Assembly: GCA_009926405.1 (NCBI GenBank)
Contig: RFOZ01000015.1
Span: 1-22,561 of the forward strand
Reading direction: 5' to 3'
From: Cytophagia bacterium
Lineage (GTDB): Bacteria > Bacteroidota > Bacteroidia > UBA7662
DNA: 22,561 nucleotides
Shown here: piece by piece, positions 7,622 through 16,774 of the stretch
Position numbering within the stretch: position 1 is the stretch's first letter
How the letters are laid out: each line of letters opens with the position of its first letter
The notes under the pieces: generated by a model
What the model saw: only the letters and a program-made list of their open reading frames with translations
Databases searched by the model: none
What the model was told of the DNA's origin: nothing
Made by a program: the position numbers and the translations under genes

Positions 7622-8965
7622 GTGAAAACCAAAGCCCTTCGCCCCGCTCCAGTCCGTCTTGTGACCTTGGGTTGTTCCAAAAACACGGTGGATTCGGAAC
7701 GGCTGATGACCCAATTGGTCGGGGGGCAGGTTCAGGTTTTGGAAGAGGATTCGAAGGATCAGTCGTCGGATCAAACGGTGGTCATCAACACCTGCGGATT
7801 TATTGAAAACGCCAAACAGGAATCCATCGACACGATTTTGCATTACGCCGAAGCCCGTCAAGAAGGTCGTATTGGCAAACTGGTGGTCATGGGCTGCCTA
7901 TCCCATCGGTATCGCAACGAGCTTGAAGCCGAAATACCCGGGGTCGATGCCTGGTTTGGAACCATGGAATTGCCTTCCTTGGTTCGATCCCTGGGGGTGG
8001 ATTATCGGAAAGAATTGTTAGGGGAGCGTCGAATTAGCACCCCATCCCATACTGCATTTCTCAAAATTGCAGAAGGATGTGATCGGCCTTGTTCCTTTTG
8101 CGCGATTCCGCTCATGCGTGGCGGCCACCGTTCGGTTCCGGTTCCTTCGTTGTTACAGGAAGCCAGAAATTTGGTGGCGGGTGGGGTTCGAGAATTGGTT
8201 TTGATTGCCCAGGATTTGACTTGGTACGGTTTGGACCTGACAGGTCAAAGAGAATTGGCTCACTTGTTGGATCGGCTTTCTGCCGAATCCGGGGCCTCTT
8301 GGATACGATTGCAGTACGCCTATCCCGGGCAATTCCCGATGGAGATTCTGCCTTTGATTCGGGAAAGGGAAAACCTCTGTCTTTACTTGGACATGCCTCT
8401 GCAGCATGCCTCGGATGGAGTCCTCAAGCGGATGCGTCGCGGGATCTCGGCCAGGGCCACCAATCAATTGGTACGGGACATTCGTTCCGCCGTTCCTGGT
8501 ATTCATTTGAGAACCACCATGATGGTCGGCTTCCCGGGTGAAACCGACGAAGAATTCCAAGAACTCTGTGATTTTGTTATCGAACATCGGTTTGAGCGTC
8601 TTGGGGTTTTTATGTATTCCCACGAAGAAAATACGGCCGCCTATTTATTGGAAGACGATGTACCGGTCGAAACCAAGCAGCAACGAGCCGATCATTTGAT
8701 GGAATTGCAGCAGGGAATTTCGCTTGAATTGAACCAGGCCAAGGTAGGCCTTGAATACACAGTCCTTCTGGATCGTTTGGAGTCGACCCATTGGGTGGGG
8801 CGAACTGAATTTGATTCGCCGGAAGTAGACAACGAGGTTTTGATACCGGCCAAGGAGGCCCCGGGCGATTGGAAACCCGGCTGCATGGTCAAGGTCCGTG
8901 TGACCCGAGCCGAAGAATTTGATTTGGTTGCCTGTGCTGTCCCTAATTCATCAGCAAGCCTTTGA
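7622..8965 (+). CDS. rimO: ribosomal protein uS12 methylthiotransferase RimO
   Basis: Radical SAM enzyme that adds a methylthio group to the conserved Asp of ribosomal protein uS12. It has 447 residues from a GTG at 7622. The N-terminal UPF0004 domain has the three cluster cysteines C18 (LGCSKN), C58 (NTCGF) and C92 (MGCLSH). The radical SAM cluster motif CDRPCSFC gives C153, C157 and C160. A C-terminal TRAM domain covers about 375-440. The LGCSKN start and the overall length favour RimO over the tRNA enzymes MiaB and MtaB. It lies 26 bp after ftsY, and its 3' end overlaps the start of bshC, so the three genes probably form one transcript. Confidence 0.95.
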   Translation: MKTKALRPAPVRLVTLGCSKNTVDSERLMTQLVGGQVQVLEEDSKDQSSDQTVVINTCGFIENAKQESIDTILHYAEARQEGRIGKLVVMGCLSHRYRNELEAEIPGVDAWFGTMELPSLVRSLGVDYRKELLGERRISTPSHTAFLKIAEGCDRPCSFCAIPLMRGGHRSVPVPSLLQEARNLVAGGVRELVLIAQDLTWYGLDLTGQRELAHLLDRLSAESGASWIRLQYAYPGQFPMEILPLIRERENLCLYLDMPLQHASDGVLKRMRRGISARATNQLVRDIRSAVPGIHLRTTMMVGFPGETDEEFQELCDFVIEHRFERLGVFMYSHEENTAAYLLEDDVPVETKQQRADHLMELQQGISLELNQAKVGLEYTVLLDRLESTHWVGRTEFDSPEVDNEVLIPAKEAPGDWKPGCMVKVRVTRAEEFDLVACAVPNSSASL

Positions 8966-10598
8966 GTCGGAGTCTTGGCTATCGGCCACGGCTCTTTCTT
9001 GGTTAAAAAATCCAGGACTCAATCCGTTGTTGGGTACCCAAGAATTTCCCTTTGACTTGCTCGAAAAACAAGCCGCCCAGCGTCTAAAATCCTACCCGCC
9101 GGAGCGAAGGGAAGCCCTCTTGAAGGCTCTCGAAAAACAATACACCGCATCGGGAATCGATTTCCGCGCGGCTGGCGTGGACCTCCTGGCGGATGAGCGA
9201 AGTGTGGTTGTGACCACGGCTCATCAGCCCAATTGGCTGGGGGGGCCTTCCTATTGGTTGCACAAAATGTTGAGCACGGTCGCGTTGGCTCGAGCCATGC
9301 AGGCCGCCTGCCCAGCCTACCGATGGATCCCGGTTTATTGGATGGGTTCCGAAGACCACGATTTGGAAGAATTGGGGGTCTGCGAGGTGAACGGTCGTCG
9401 CCTGGAATGGCCCGGCCCTCGCGGTCCTTACGCTTTTGGACGCTTGGAGATTCCCTCCATGGAGGATACTTTGCATTTGCTTCGGGAATCGTTGGGGGAA
9501 GCTCCCCATGCGGAACATGTGATCGGTTTGGTGCGCGAATCGTACCGGGAGGGCCTGTCGGTGGCCGAGGCAACACGACGTTTGGCGCACCGTCTGCTGG
9601 GACGTGGGGGATGGTTGGACCAGGTCAAGCCTTTGGATACTCCATTGTTGGTGGTAGATGGGGACGATGCGTCCCTCAAAGGCCTGTTGCGTTCGGTTTG
9701 GGAAGATCAAGTTACGCATCCAGGTTTGGCCGCGGATTTGGTGGAGCAGGCCCAAAAAGAATGGGAACAGCGTTCGGGATCCCGGGTTGATTTTCATGTG
9801 AGGGACCTGCCTTTCTTTGTCTTGGACGGAAAAAAAAGAGTAAGACCCGATCAAAACAGCGATCTGGAATTGTTTCGTTCCGCGGATTGGGTCAACTTTA
9901 GTCCGGGAGCCGCCCTGCGTCCCTTGTACCAGGAAAGTGTTTTGCCAGGCGTAGCCTGGTTAGGGGGCGGGGCAGAGCAGGGCTATTGGGCTATGTTACA
10001 GCCTTTGTTTGAGAGGTATGGGGTGGACATGCCTTTGCGGTTTTTGCGTCCTTCCCTCACCACCCTAACGAAGTCGGATTGGCTGAGCTGGCAGGCCATG
10101 GGTTGGAAGGAGGATGATTTGGGTCGAAACGGCCAAGCCTTGCTGGACGAATGGCTAACCCACCGCCTTCAAGAACGAGTTCAGCCCCTTCCGGAATGGA
10201 TGAACCATCCTGATTCCATCCAAAAAAGGTTGGAGGAAGTCCTGAATCCGGTTCGTAAGGCCTTGGTTGAAAGCGATGCCTCCTTGGGGCCTGCATTGGG
10301 CGCCGCTGCCCATCGGATGCAGCAAGAATTGGAACGATTGGCCCAAATGGACCGCAAAAGTTTCCGCAAAAAGCACCGGAATACGCTGGATGAAGCGGGT
10401 CGCTTGTTGGAGCGCCTACGACCCAGTGGTCAACCCATCGAACGCAAAGAAGGAATGTGGAAGGTGTTGGCCTTGGGTGGCGCATCGTTTTTGAGCGATG
10501 CGTTGGAACTTCTAAGCCCCGTGGAATTTGATGGTACCAACGGAAATCCCTGGCATCGTACGGTGGTCCTGACGGAAGGGTTGGATCCGAATCTGTAG
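8934..10598 (+). CDS. bshC: bacillithiol biosynthesis cysteine-adding enzyme BshC
   Basis: Predicted to add cysteine to glucosaminyl-malate in the last step of bacillithiol synthesis, in the cytoplasm. It has about 554 residues, near the family norm of 530-550. Identification rests on the block TAHQPNWLGGPSYWLHKMLST, the following VPVYWMGSEDHDLEELG-type segment near residue 130-145, and the C-terminal WKVLALGG. The usual TGQQxGLFTGP is changed to TAHQPNWLGGP, so the sequence is somewhat divergent. No ATG is available at the 5' end; possible starts are TTG 8919, TTG 8928 and GTG 8934, all inside the end of rimO. GTG 8934 is a guess based on where the conserved N-terminus (LSLIHQQAF) begins. 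The overlap with rimO suggests translational coupling. bshA and bshB are not in the window. Confidence 0.88.
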   Translation: MLSLIHQQAFESESWLSATALSWLKNPGLNPLLGTQEFPFDLLEKQAAQRLKSYPPERREALLKALEKQYTASGIDFRAAGVDLLADERSVVVTTAHQPNWLGGPSYWLHKMLSTVALARAMQAACPAYRWIPVYWMGSEDHDLEELGVCEVNGRRLEWPGPRGPYAFGRLEIPSMEDTLHLLRESLGEAPHAEHVIGLVRESYREGLSVAEATRRLAHRLLGRGGWLDQVKPLDTPLLVVDGDDASLKGLLRSVWEDQVTHPGLAADLVEQAQKEWEQRSGSRVDFHVRDLPFFVLDGKKRVRPDQNSDLELFRSADWVNFSPGAALRPLYQESVLPGVAWLGGGAEQGYWAMLQPLFERYGVDMPLRFLRPSLTTLTKSDWLSWQAMGWKEDDLGRNGQALLDEWLTHRLQERVQPLPEWMNHPDSIQKRLEEVLNPVRKALVESDASLGPALGAAAHRMQQELERLAQMDRKSFRKKHRNTLDEAGRLLERLRPSGQPIERKEGMWKVLALGGASFLSDALELLSPVEFDGTNGNPWHRTVVLTEGLDPNL

Positions 10599-10613
10599 TT
10601 CGGAAAGGATGTG

Positions 10614-11186
10614 TTACGGGGCCGATGTCTTGAGATTGGCCTGTACATGGACTTCGGCTTCCTTGGCGATTTTGTCTCGGACCAAGGCCGGTACTTTGAT
10701 GCCGTAATCGGCAACAACGAGCTTGAAATCCGTTTCCAAATGGATGATTCCATTGCTGACCTCAAGGAGACCTGCCTCGTTGATATCGCGAGCAACACCG
10801 TGAACTTCAAGGGTTCCGACGAAACGGATTTTTTGGGAACCGGATTTTTGAAGCATTTGGTCGTTCCAACCTTGAATTTGACCCTTGAAGCTGGCGTTGG
10901 GAAAGCGATGGGATTCAAGGTAATTCTCGTTGAAATGCTCTTGCATTAAAGCCTTCCGAAAGACAAAAGAGTTGACAGGAATGCGGGCCTGAACCTGACC
11001 GTTGGAGGCATCCAAAACCGCCGTCACGGTGTTGCTTCGGGCTTGGACATCGTCTTTGATGATTCCATCAGCCACAAAATGGGCCGATCCGGTCCGGGTC
11101 ATGTATTTATTCTGAGCCAGCAACCCAGACACGGGGAAATTCAGAAGAAAAATGGCACAGCCTAAGGCGGTTAAACGATGGTTCAT
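10614..11186 (-). CDS. YceI-like exported protein
   Basis: Predicted periplasmic protein of 190 residues with a cleavable signal peptide (MNHRLTALGCAIFLLNFPVSGLLAQ, cleavage after about residue 25). The mature part starts KYMTRTGSAHFVAD and continues with RIPVNSFVFRKALMQEHFNENYLES and HRFPNASFKGQI, then FVGTLEVHGVARDI. These are the pattern of the YceI lipocalin-like beta-barrel, known to bind isoprenoid-type lipids in some members. The ligand here is unknown. It is the last of three small envelope genes on the minus strand, 20 bp after the OB-fold gene, and convergent with bshC (15 bp gap). Confidence 0.85.
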   Translation of the reverse strand: MNHRLTALGCAIFLLNFPVSGLLAQNKYMTRTGSAHFVADGIIKDDVQARSNTVTAVLDASNGQVQARIPVNSFVFRKALMQEHFNENYLESHRFPNASFKGQIQGWNDQMLQKSGSQKIRFVGTLEVHGVARDINEAGLLEVSNGIIHLETDFKLVVADYGIKVPALVRDKIAKEAEVHVQANLKTSAP

Positions 11187-11206
11187 GATGGGCTTTGGTA
11201 GGTTTT

Positions 11207-11632
11207 TTAGGGAAAATTAACGAGCACGCAGCGGTCCATAGAGACGCCACCGGTTAAGTCATCGTAGCCAGTGCAGATGCCTTTGCAACGCAGGTTTTGA
11301 CCGACGCTTGGAACAGGGCTACGGCCCGATTCAAGTTGACAAAGCACCGATGCACCGTTGTAGGCGCCCATGTAAACGAAGAAAAGAGAATCGCCTTGGT
11401 TTTCGGAAGATTCACAACGACCGTCAATTTCGATAATACGATTGAGGTATTGTGTCTGGGCCGTGGCGGTCTTGGTTTGAAATTCCTCCAGAAGCTGGTT
11501 GGCCGTGAGATTGAATTGGGTGTCTTGGTGGGCAATTGATTCTGGAGCCTGGTTCCATCGGAAATAGGCATAGGCCGCGGCTACGATCAAAATCAAAGCC
11601 GTGACCAAAATCAACAAAGGGCGTTTCGTCAT
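11207..11632 (-). CDS. membrane-anchored OB-fold (tRNA_anti-like) protein
   Basis: A 141-residue protein with one N-terminal hydrophobic segment (about residues 5-24) and no lipobox, so it is probably anchored in the inner membrane facing the periplasm. The rest looks like the OB-fold family called tRNA_anti-like in Bacteroidota: an N-terminal ANQLLEEFQTKTATAQTQYLNRIIEIDGRC, a strand with VYMGAYNGASVLCQL, then VGQNLRCKGICTGY and a closing VSMDRCVLV. Four Cys in the mature part could form disulfides. It is separated by 6 nt from the upstream PSCyt-type gene and by 20 nt from the downstream YceI-like gene, so it is very likely co-transcribed. Function is unknown; the family name does not imply tRNA binding. 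Confidence 0.75.
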   Translation of the reverse strand: MTKRPLLILVTALILIVAAAYAYFRWNQAPESIAHQDTQFNLTANQLLEEFQTKTATAQTQYLNRIIEIDGRCESSENQGDSLFFVYMGAYNGASVLCQLESGRSPVPSVGQNLRCKGICTGYDDLTGGVSMDRCVLVNFP

Positions 11633-11638
11633 AGGGTA

Positions 11639-12088
11639 TTAATCAGTACAGTGGTTGTTACGGGCCCCTTGATTAATCCAGCGTCGAAGCGTTTCAATTT
11701 GCGCTGAAGTGAGGGGAGAACGGGGGGGCGGAGGCATGCGTTTTTCGGGTCTGGTTTCTAGGCATACCTCAAAAAGTTCCGAGTTTTGGGCATCACCGGG
11801 CTGGACTTCACCCGTTTGGATGACGGCCCTGTAATGGTCCAAGCGTACGCCTTCTGCCCGGGTAGCGGCATCGTGGCAACCGCTGACGGCACAACTACTG
11901 GCAAGGATGGGCAAAACATCCCGCACAAAATAAGCGGAGTCCGGGGAGCAAGGGCTGCTGATAGAGTCCGGATCCAGGTTGGGAGGGGCCAGGGATTCGT
12001 GTTGGCAAGCCGTACCAATGAATATCAATCCCAAACAACCCAGCGCCAAAGGGCGTGCGATTTGATGCGGGTTTTTCCAAAAAGCCAT
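11639..12088 (-). CDS. PSCyt-type (cytochrome c-like) lipoprotein
   Basis: Predicted lipoprotein of 149 residues: a signal peptide ending in GTAC with the lipid-bearing Cys at 28, then a domain like the Planctomycete-type cytochrome C (PSCyt1) domain. A CAVSGCHD segment gives a C66-x4-C71-H72 pattern, one residue wider than the CxxxCH or CxxCH of most c-type cytochromes. RMPPPP supplies Met118, a possible second heme ligand. Extra Cys at 47, 109 and 147 may pair. Whether heme is attached cannot be told from sequence. It starts a three-gene group with the OB-fold and YceI-like genes. Its ATG lies 4 nt after an exact TAnnTTTG element, which suggests a leaderless mRNA. Confidence 0.8.
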   Translation of the reverse strand: MAFWKNPHQIARPLALGCLGLIFIGTACQHESLAPPNLDPDSISSPCSPDSAYFVRDVLPILASSCAVSGCHDAATRAEGVRLDHYRAVIQTGEVQPGDAQNSELFEVCLETRPEKRMPPPPRSPLTSAQIETLRRWINQGARNNHCTD

Positions 12089-12092
12089 AAAA

Positions 12093-12100
12093 CAAATTTA
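12093..12100 (-). promoter_or_regulatory. -7 promoter element of PSCyt lipoprotein gene
   Basis: On the minus strand TAAATTTG is an exact TAnnTTTG match, followed by TTTT and then the ATG at 12088. A TTTG at 12126-12123 lies 22 bp upstream, as a -33 element would. The predicted transcription start falls at or next to the start codon. Confidence 0.55.
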
Positions 12101-12104
12101 CCGC

Positions 12105-12128
12105 AAAAGAACGTTTGGTACACAAACG
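12105..12128 (-). terminator. hairpin after glycosyltransferase gene, probable weak terminator
   Basis: CGTTTG and CAAACG (12128-12123 and 12117-12112 on the minus strand) form a perfect 6-bp stem with a 5-nt loop, followed by TTCTTTT. It begins 4 nt after the stop of the glycosyltransferase gene, a good place to end the pyrG-yidC-glycosyltransferase transcript. The same palindrome also overlaps the predicted -33 region of the next gene, so it could be an operator instead. Confidence 0.5.
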
Positions 12129-12132
12129 CCGA

Positions 12133-13251
12133 TTAGGCCATTTGCTGATAGAGATTCAACCATTTCTGGGTGAGGTGGACGGGGTCCAGGAGTTTGAGCA
12201 TGGCTTGTCGGGCATTTTGGCGACTTTGGAGCGATGCGTACTCCGAATGCAGTGTTTTCCGAAGTCCCTCCACCAAAGATTCGGCGTCCTTTGGATTCAC
12301 CAAAACTGCGTAAGGACCACTGAATTCGGCCATGGATGTGTCCGAGGAGGTCACCACAGGACAGCCGGAAAGCAAGGCCTCCGCAACAGGCAATCCAAAT
12401 CCCTCGGCCAAAGAGGGGTAGACCAAAGCGGTCGCTCCGTGGTACCAGGATCGAAGACTTCCAACGTTCCCGTTGGCTATCCATCGAATGTCCAAACCCA
12501 ATTGGCTTCCCAAGCGACGGCACGCAAGGGCCTCGGCACCTCCTTTGCCGATTACAACGAGCGGAAGACGATCCGAAATGGGCATGGTTCCCAGGGCCTT
12601 GAGGAGTCCACGTAGGTTTTTGCGGGCTTCGATGTTCCCCACGTAAAGCCAATAGGGTTGTTCGGGTAACACAGAGGTTTCCGATGGATGTTCCCAGGGA
12701 TCCAAATAATAATCTGGGGCGCAGGGTTGGTAAATCACCTCCAACCGGTCTTGGATTTGCGGGAAATAATGGACCAATCGATCCCGGGTGGTACGACTGA
12801 TGGCGACAATTCTGTCGGCCTTGGCAAGACCGGATTGGGTTTTGAGCCGGTAAATCTGACGATCCAACCAGGGATAGGTTTCGGGATGATCCAAAAAAAG
12901 CAGATCATGCACGGTCATGATGGTTCTCACCCCGCTGCCTGCCAGGTCCAAAGGTATTTCGTTGCTCAGCCCGTGAAAAACCTGGACCCTGTCTCGCAGA
13001 ACCTGGCTTCGCATGCCCAAGGTGCGATGAAGATGGGCCCCCAACCTGAGGTCCAAGTGAAGGACCTGCGAGGGGTGTTGGAATGCTGCGATGCGAGGGT
13101 TGACCCCTGAATCTTTTGGACCGGGGGCATAAAGGTGATAACGATGCTCAGGTGATTGTGCAACCAGGTTGCCCAGCAGGGTGCGGGCATAATTGCCCAA
13201 GCCTGAAGCATTGTACAGGGCCCTTTTGGCGTCAAATCCCAGGGAAAGCAA
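12133..13251 (-). CDS. glycosyltransferase family 4
   Basis: Retaining GT-B glycosyltransferase of 372 residues, probably acting at the cytoplasmic side of the membrane in polysaccharide or glycolipid synthesis; donor and acceptor are unknown. The N-terminal half begins with FDAKRALYNASGLGNYART, the acceptor-side glycine loop. The C-terminal half has YVGNIEARKNLRGLLKA (R210, K211 contact the nucleotide-sugar phosphates in this family) and the EX7E motif, E283 and E291, in SLAEGFGLPVAEALL. It starts at a TTG 6 nt after the yidC stop; no ATG is near and the conserved N-terminus begins at once, so the TTG is likely real. It is tied to pyrG-yidC by position only, with no obvious functional link. 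Confidence 0.9.
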   Translation of the reverse strand: MLSLGFDAKRALYNASGLGNYARTLLGNLVAQSPEHRYHLYAPGPKDSGVNPRIAAFQHPSQVLHLDLRLGAHLHRTLGMRSQVLRDRVQVFHGLSNEIPLDLAGSGVRTIMTVHDLLFLDHPETYPWLDRQIYRLKTQSGLAKADRIVAISRTTRDRLVHYFPQIQDRLEVIYQPCAPDYYLDPWEHPSETSVLPEQPYWLYVGNIEARKNLRGLLKALGTMPISDRLPLVVIGKGGAEALACRRLGSQLGLDIRWIANGNVGSLRSWYHGATALVYPSLAEGFGLPVAEALLSGCPVVTSSDTSMAEFSGPYAVLVNPKDAESLVEGLRKTLHSEYASLQSRQNARQAMLKLLDPVHLTQKWLNLYQQMA

Positions 13252-13257
13252 TCGGGA

Positions 13258-15093
13258 TTATTTGCTGCGGGGAGAAGGGGGGGGGTTGCGATTTTCCCTG
13301 GCTTTTTTGGCCAAGTCTTCCATCTTTTGTTGAAAGGAAGATTTTTTGATCGGCTTCTTTTTGTTTTCTTCGATTTGCTTTAAAAGGGCCTCTTCGTTAA
13401 TTACAAAACGACGGACCAGCCATTGCTGACCGAAGGAAACCATGTTGGCCAAAAAGTAGTAATAACTCAAGGCCGCCGAATACGAATTGAGGACCGGAAT
13501 AAACATCAGGGGCATCACATAGCCCATGACCTTCATTTGTCCTGTAACACCGCTCATTTGGTTGGACAAGCGGGTGTAGAGCAGGGTGGAAGCCGTCATG
13601 AGCAAGGTGAAGAGGCTCACGTGGGCTCCGTAGAAGGGGATGGTAAACGGTAGATCCAGAATGGAATCGTAGGTTGATAAATCATCGGCCCACAAGAAAC
13701 CTTGTTGCCGGAGTTCAATGGAAGCGGGAAAAAAATTAAAGAGAGCAATCAAAATCGGAAGCTGCAAAAGCATAGGGAGGCAGCCTCCCAATGGGTTAAC
13801 GCCTGCTTTTTGGAAAAGCTTCATTTGCTCACTCTGCATGCGGGTTGGGTCCTTTTCGAATTTAGCTTTGAGCTCATCAATTTCTGGCTTCAGCACTTTC
13901 ATTTTGGCACCACTCACCAAGGATTTGTAGGTGAGCGGAAATAACAATACTTTGATAATGAGCGTCAAAGCCAAAATAATCCAGCCGTAATTCCAACCAA
14001 AGGTGTCCAGCCAGTTAAAGACGGGAATGACCAACAAACGATTCACCCACCCAAAAATTCCCCATCCCAGAGGGACTTGCTTTTCGAGACCGGCATCCAG
14101 GGCTTTGAGGGTTTGGAAATGGTTGGGCCCTAAATACATCCACATGCCAAAAGTTTCGGTGGAGGGAGCGCGCAAATCCAGGGTGACCTCGGCGCGGAAG
14201 CTCCCGGTTTGATCGGGGGATTCGGATCCTTGGCCGCTGATTTTGGCTCCATCAAAAAATTGATCCGCTCCCAAGACCGCACAGAAAAATTTCTGACGAA
14301 AAGAAATCCATTGAAGGTTGTTACGAAGGTCTTCCTGGTTTTCGGAGGAAAGGCTCATCGATTCAGGATCCTCACCCCGGAATCGATAAACCATCTCGAG
14401 GACTTTGCGTTCTTCGGCGACATCCCTTTCTTGGTTGGGTCCGGTTCCGCTCCATTCAAGGGTGGTGTAGTCATTGCGTATCAGGCCCTCCAACCCTTCG
14501 AAACGAACCCCCATGGACACACGGTAACCGCTGGTATCCAACCGATACCGATGAAGAATCCGGCGGCCTTCGCCCAAATTCAAGGCGTAATCCAAGGTCA
14601 ATTCCGAGGAGGTGGGCAGGACTTCGAAATAACATTGATCACTGCGAATGATGGCCCGATCGGTCACCAAGGCGTAATGCATTTGGCTTCCCGTTGAATC
14701 AAAAATTTCCAAGGCTTGACCCTGATAGGTTTTGAAATTTTGGAGGGAAGCATGGCGCAGAGCTCCACCTTTGGAGGAGAAGGTCAGGGTGAGGTCGCCG
14801 TTGCTAAGCGTATGGGAGGTTTCGGTTCCTTGGGTTGCGGCGGTCCAAGGCCCAAAGGCCAGGGTGGTATCGGTCTGGGCTGTTGCTTGGTTGTTGGGCT
14901 GGTCCGCGCCCTGGGATTCTGCAGAAACATCTGTGGAACGACCCGGTGCCAGGGTGGTCTTGTTTTGGGGAGTGGCTTTGGGTTCTGGGGGAGTGGCTGC
15001 CGGGGGAAACCAAAGGGAATACAAGACCAAAATCAAGCCCATCAAAAAAAGGCCTGTCAAGGTGTTGCGATCGATGCTGGATTTAGTGGACAC
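13258..15093 (-). CDS. yidC: membrane protein insertase YidC
   Basis: Inserts and folds inner-membrane proteins with or without SecYEG. The GTG at 15093 gives 611 residues; the open frame continues upstream, but only inside pyrG. Features in order are a first membrane segment (about 11-29), a low-complexity periplasmic linker, the large periplasmic beta domain (about 80-360), then the conserved five-helix core with IIKVLLFPLTYKSLVSGAKM, the cytoplasmic loop LKPEIDELKAKFEKDP, GVNPLGGCLPMLLQLPI and a basic C-terminal tail rich in Lys. In the hydrophilic groove the usual Arg (E. coli R366) aligns with Lys, as I recall for Bacteroidota. The start overlaps the pyrG stop by 11 nt, suggesting coupled translation. 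Confidence 0.95.
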   Translation of the reverse strand: MSTKSSIDRNTLTGLFLMGLILVLYSLWFPPAATPPEPKATPQNKTTLAPGRSTDVSAESQGADQPNNQATAQTDTTLAFGPWTAATQGTETSHTLSNGDLTLTFSSKGGALRHASLQNFKTYQGQALEIFDSTGSQMHYALVTDRAIIRSDQCYFEVLPTSSELTLDYALNLGEGRRILHRYRLDTSGYRVSMGVRFEGLEGLIRNDYTTLEWSGTGPNQERDVAEERKVLEMVYRFRGEDPESMSLSSENQEDLRNNLQWISFRQKFFCAVLGADQFFDGAKISGQGSESPDQTGSFRAEVTLDLRAPSTETFGMWMYLGPNHFQTLKALDAGLEKQVPLGWGIFGWVNRLLVIPVFNWLDTFGWNYGWIILALTLIIKVLLFPLTYKSLVSGAKMKVLKPEIDELKAKFEKDPTRMQSEQMKLFQKAGVNPLGGCLPMLLQLPILIALFNFFPASIELRQQGFLWADDLSTYDSILDLPFTIPFYGAHVSLFTLLMTASTLLYTRLSNQMSGVTGQMKVMGYVMPLMFIPVLNSYSAALSYYYFLANMVSFGQQWLVRRFVINEEALLKQIEENKKKPIKKSSFQQKMEDLAKKARENRNPPPSPRSK

Positions 15094-16702
15094 GTTGGGA
15101 ATGGTTTTGGAGAGCGGCTTGAACAAAGGACACGAACAAAGGATGTGGACAATCCACGGTACTGGAATATTCGGGGTGAAACTGGGTACCGACAAACCAA
15201 GGATGCCCTGGTAATTCGATCATCTCTACAAGGTCCAACTCCGGGTTGACACCGCTCATCCGCAGGCCTGATTCAGCCAGGCGATTTTTGAATCGGTTGT
15301 TCAGTTCATAACGATGTCGATGCCTTTCGTGGATGGTCTTGGTTTTGCCGTACGCTCTGGATGCCAAAGTTCCGGATTGTATCCGGCAGGGGTAGGAACC
15401 CAGGCGCATAGTACCCCCTTTATTGGAAACACCCACTTGGCTGTTCATGAGATCGATGACAGGGTAGCGGGTTTTGGGATTCATTTCGGCGGAGTCCGCT
15501 CCTTTGAGTCCGGCGACATGGCGGGCAAATTCAACGGTGGCGCATTGCATGCCGAGGCAGATACCCAGAAAGGGTAAACCGGTGGTACGGGCGTAGCGAA
15601 TCGCTTCGATTTTGCCTTCCCAGCCCCTGACTCCAAAACCCGGTGCCACCAAAATGGCATCGAGGTCCTTCATGGTTGATTCGATGTTGCCAGTCTCTAA
15701 TTTTTCGGAATGAATCCATTCGATTTGTACGCGGGTTTCGAGGGTTGCCCCGGCATGCCTCAAGGCCTCGACAATCGAGAGGTACGAATCTTTGAGTTCA
15801 ACATATTTTCCTACCAATCCAATGCGAACATTTCGCTTGGGGTGGTTCAGCCTTTGGACAAAGTCCTTCCACGAAGCCAGATCGGCTCGGTGCGGGGGAC
15901 GTAGTTTTAGTTTGCGCAGTACCAAAAGATCCAATTTTTCACGGGCCATGTTGAGCGGAACTTCGTAGATACTGGGAGCATCCAGGGCCTCGATCACGGC
16001 ATCCGGTGTTACGTTGCAAAAAAGGGCAACTTTGCGACGGATTTCGGTGGTAAGGGGGTGTTCGGTGCGGCAAATTAAGACATCTGGCTGTACGCCGATT
16101 TCCAATAACATCTTGACCGAGTGTTGGGTAGGCTTTGTTTTGAGTTCCCCGGCCGCCTTTAGGTAAGGAAGCAGGGTCAAGTGCAAGACCATGGATTGCC
16201 CTTCCCCCAATTCCAGTCGGAGTTGGCGTATGGCTTCGATGTAGGGAAGGGATTCGATATCTCCCACGGTTCCTCCAATTTCGGTGATGATAACATCGAA
16301 GGCATCGTTTTGACCCAGGGTCAGAATCCGGGTTTTGATTTCATCGGTGATGTGAGGAATGACCTGCACGGTTTTGCCGAGGTAGTCTCCGCGCCGTTCC
16401 TTGTCGATAACGGTGCTGTAGATGCGACCGGTGGTTACATTGTTGGCTTGGGAGGTTTGAATGCCCAAAAAGCGTTCGTAATGTCCTAAGTCCAGGTCGG
16501 TTTCTGCACCATCCTTTGTAACATAACACTCACCGTGTTCGTAGGGATTGAGTGTTCCCGGATCCACATTGATGTAGGGGTCCAGCTTTTGGATGGTTAC
16601 CCGGAGACCCCGGGCCTGAAGCAATTTAGCGAGGGAAGCGGCCAGGATACCCTTGCCTAACGAAGAGGTTACACCGCCCGTAACGAATACATATTTGGCC
16701 AC
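15083..16702 (-). CDS. pyrG: CTP synthase
   Basis: Makes CTP from UTP, ATP and glutamine in the cytoplasm. It has 539 residues, the normal length. The synthase domain begins AKYVFVTGGVTSSLGKGIL, a P-loop-like motif (K17), and includes DPYINVDPGTLNPYEHGE and EIGGTVGDIES. The C-terminal class I glutaminase domain has the triad Cys382 (LGICLGMQ), His509 and Glu511 (FHPEYSS). The start codon is GTG at 16702, with no nearby ATG. It leads pyrG-yidC-glycosyltransferase, the first two genes overlapping by 11 nt. A TACCTTTG element 20 nt upstream is the likely promoter. Confidence 0.97.
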   Translation of the reverse strand: MAKYVFVTGGVTSSLGKGILAASLAKLLQARGLRVTIQKLDPYINVDPGTLNPYEHGECYVTKDGAETDLDLGHYERFLGIQTSQANNVTTGRIYSTVIDKERRGDYLGKTVQVIPHITDEIKTRILTLGQNDAFDVIITEIGGTVGDIESLPYIEAIRQLRLELGEGQSMVLHLTLLPYLKAAGELKTKPTQHSVKMLLEIGVQPDVLICRTEHPLTTEIRRKVALFCNVTPDAVIEALDAPSIYEVPLNMAREKLDLLVLRKLKLRPPHRADLASWKDFVQRLNHPKRNVRIGLVGKYVELKDSYLSIVEALRHAGATLETRVQIEWIHSEKLETGNIESTMKDLDAILVAPGFGVRGWEGKIEAIRYARTTGLPFLGICLGMQCATVEFARHVAGLKGADSAEMNPKTRYPVIDLMNSQVGVSNKGGTMRLGSYPCRIQSGTLASRAYGKTKTIHERHRHRYELNNRFKNRLAESGLRMSGVNPELDLVEMIELPGHPWFVGTQFHPEYSSTVDCPHPLFVSFVQAALQNHSQRVH

Positions 16703-16722
16703 TATGGTCTATTTACGGGATT

Positions 16723-16730
16723 CAAAGGTA
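16723..16730 (-). promoter_or_regulatory. -7 promoter element of pyrG operon
   Basis: On the minus strand TACCTTTG matches TAnnTTTG exactly, in the 72-bp nfeD-pyrG gap, 20 nt before the GTG. The leader would be about 13-15 nt. No clear -33 TTTG is visible. Confidence 0.55.
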
Positions 16731-16774
16731 AGGCCTTTTGATGCCCCTCGTGCAGGCCTTGGATGGTTCCCGCC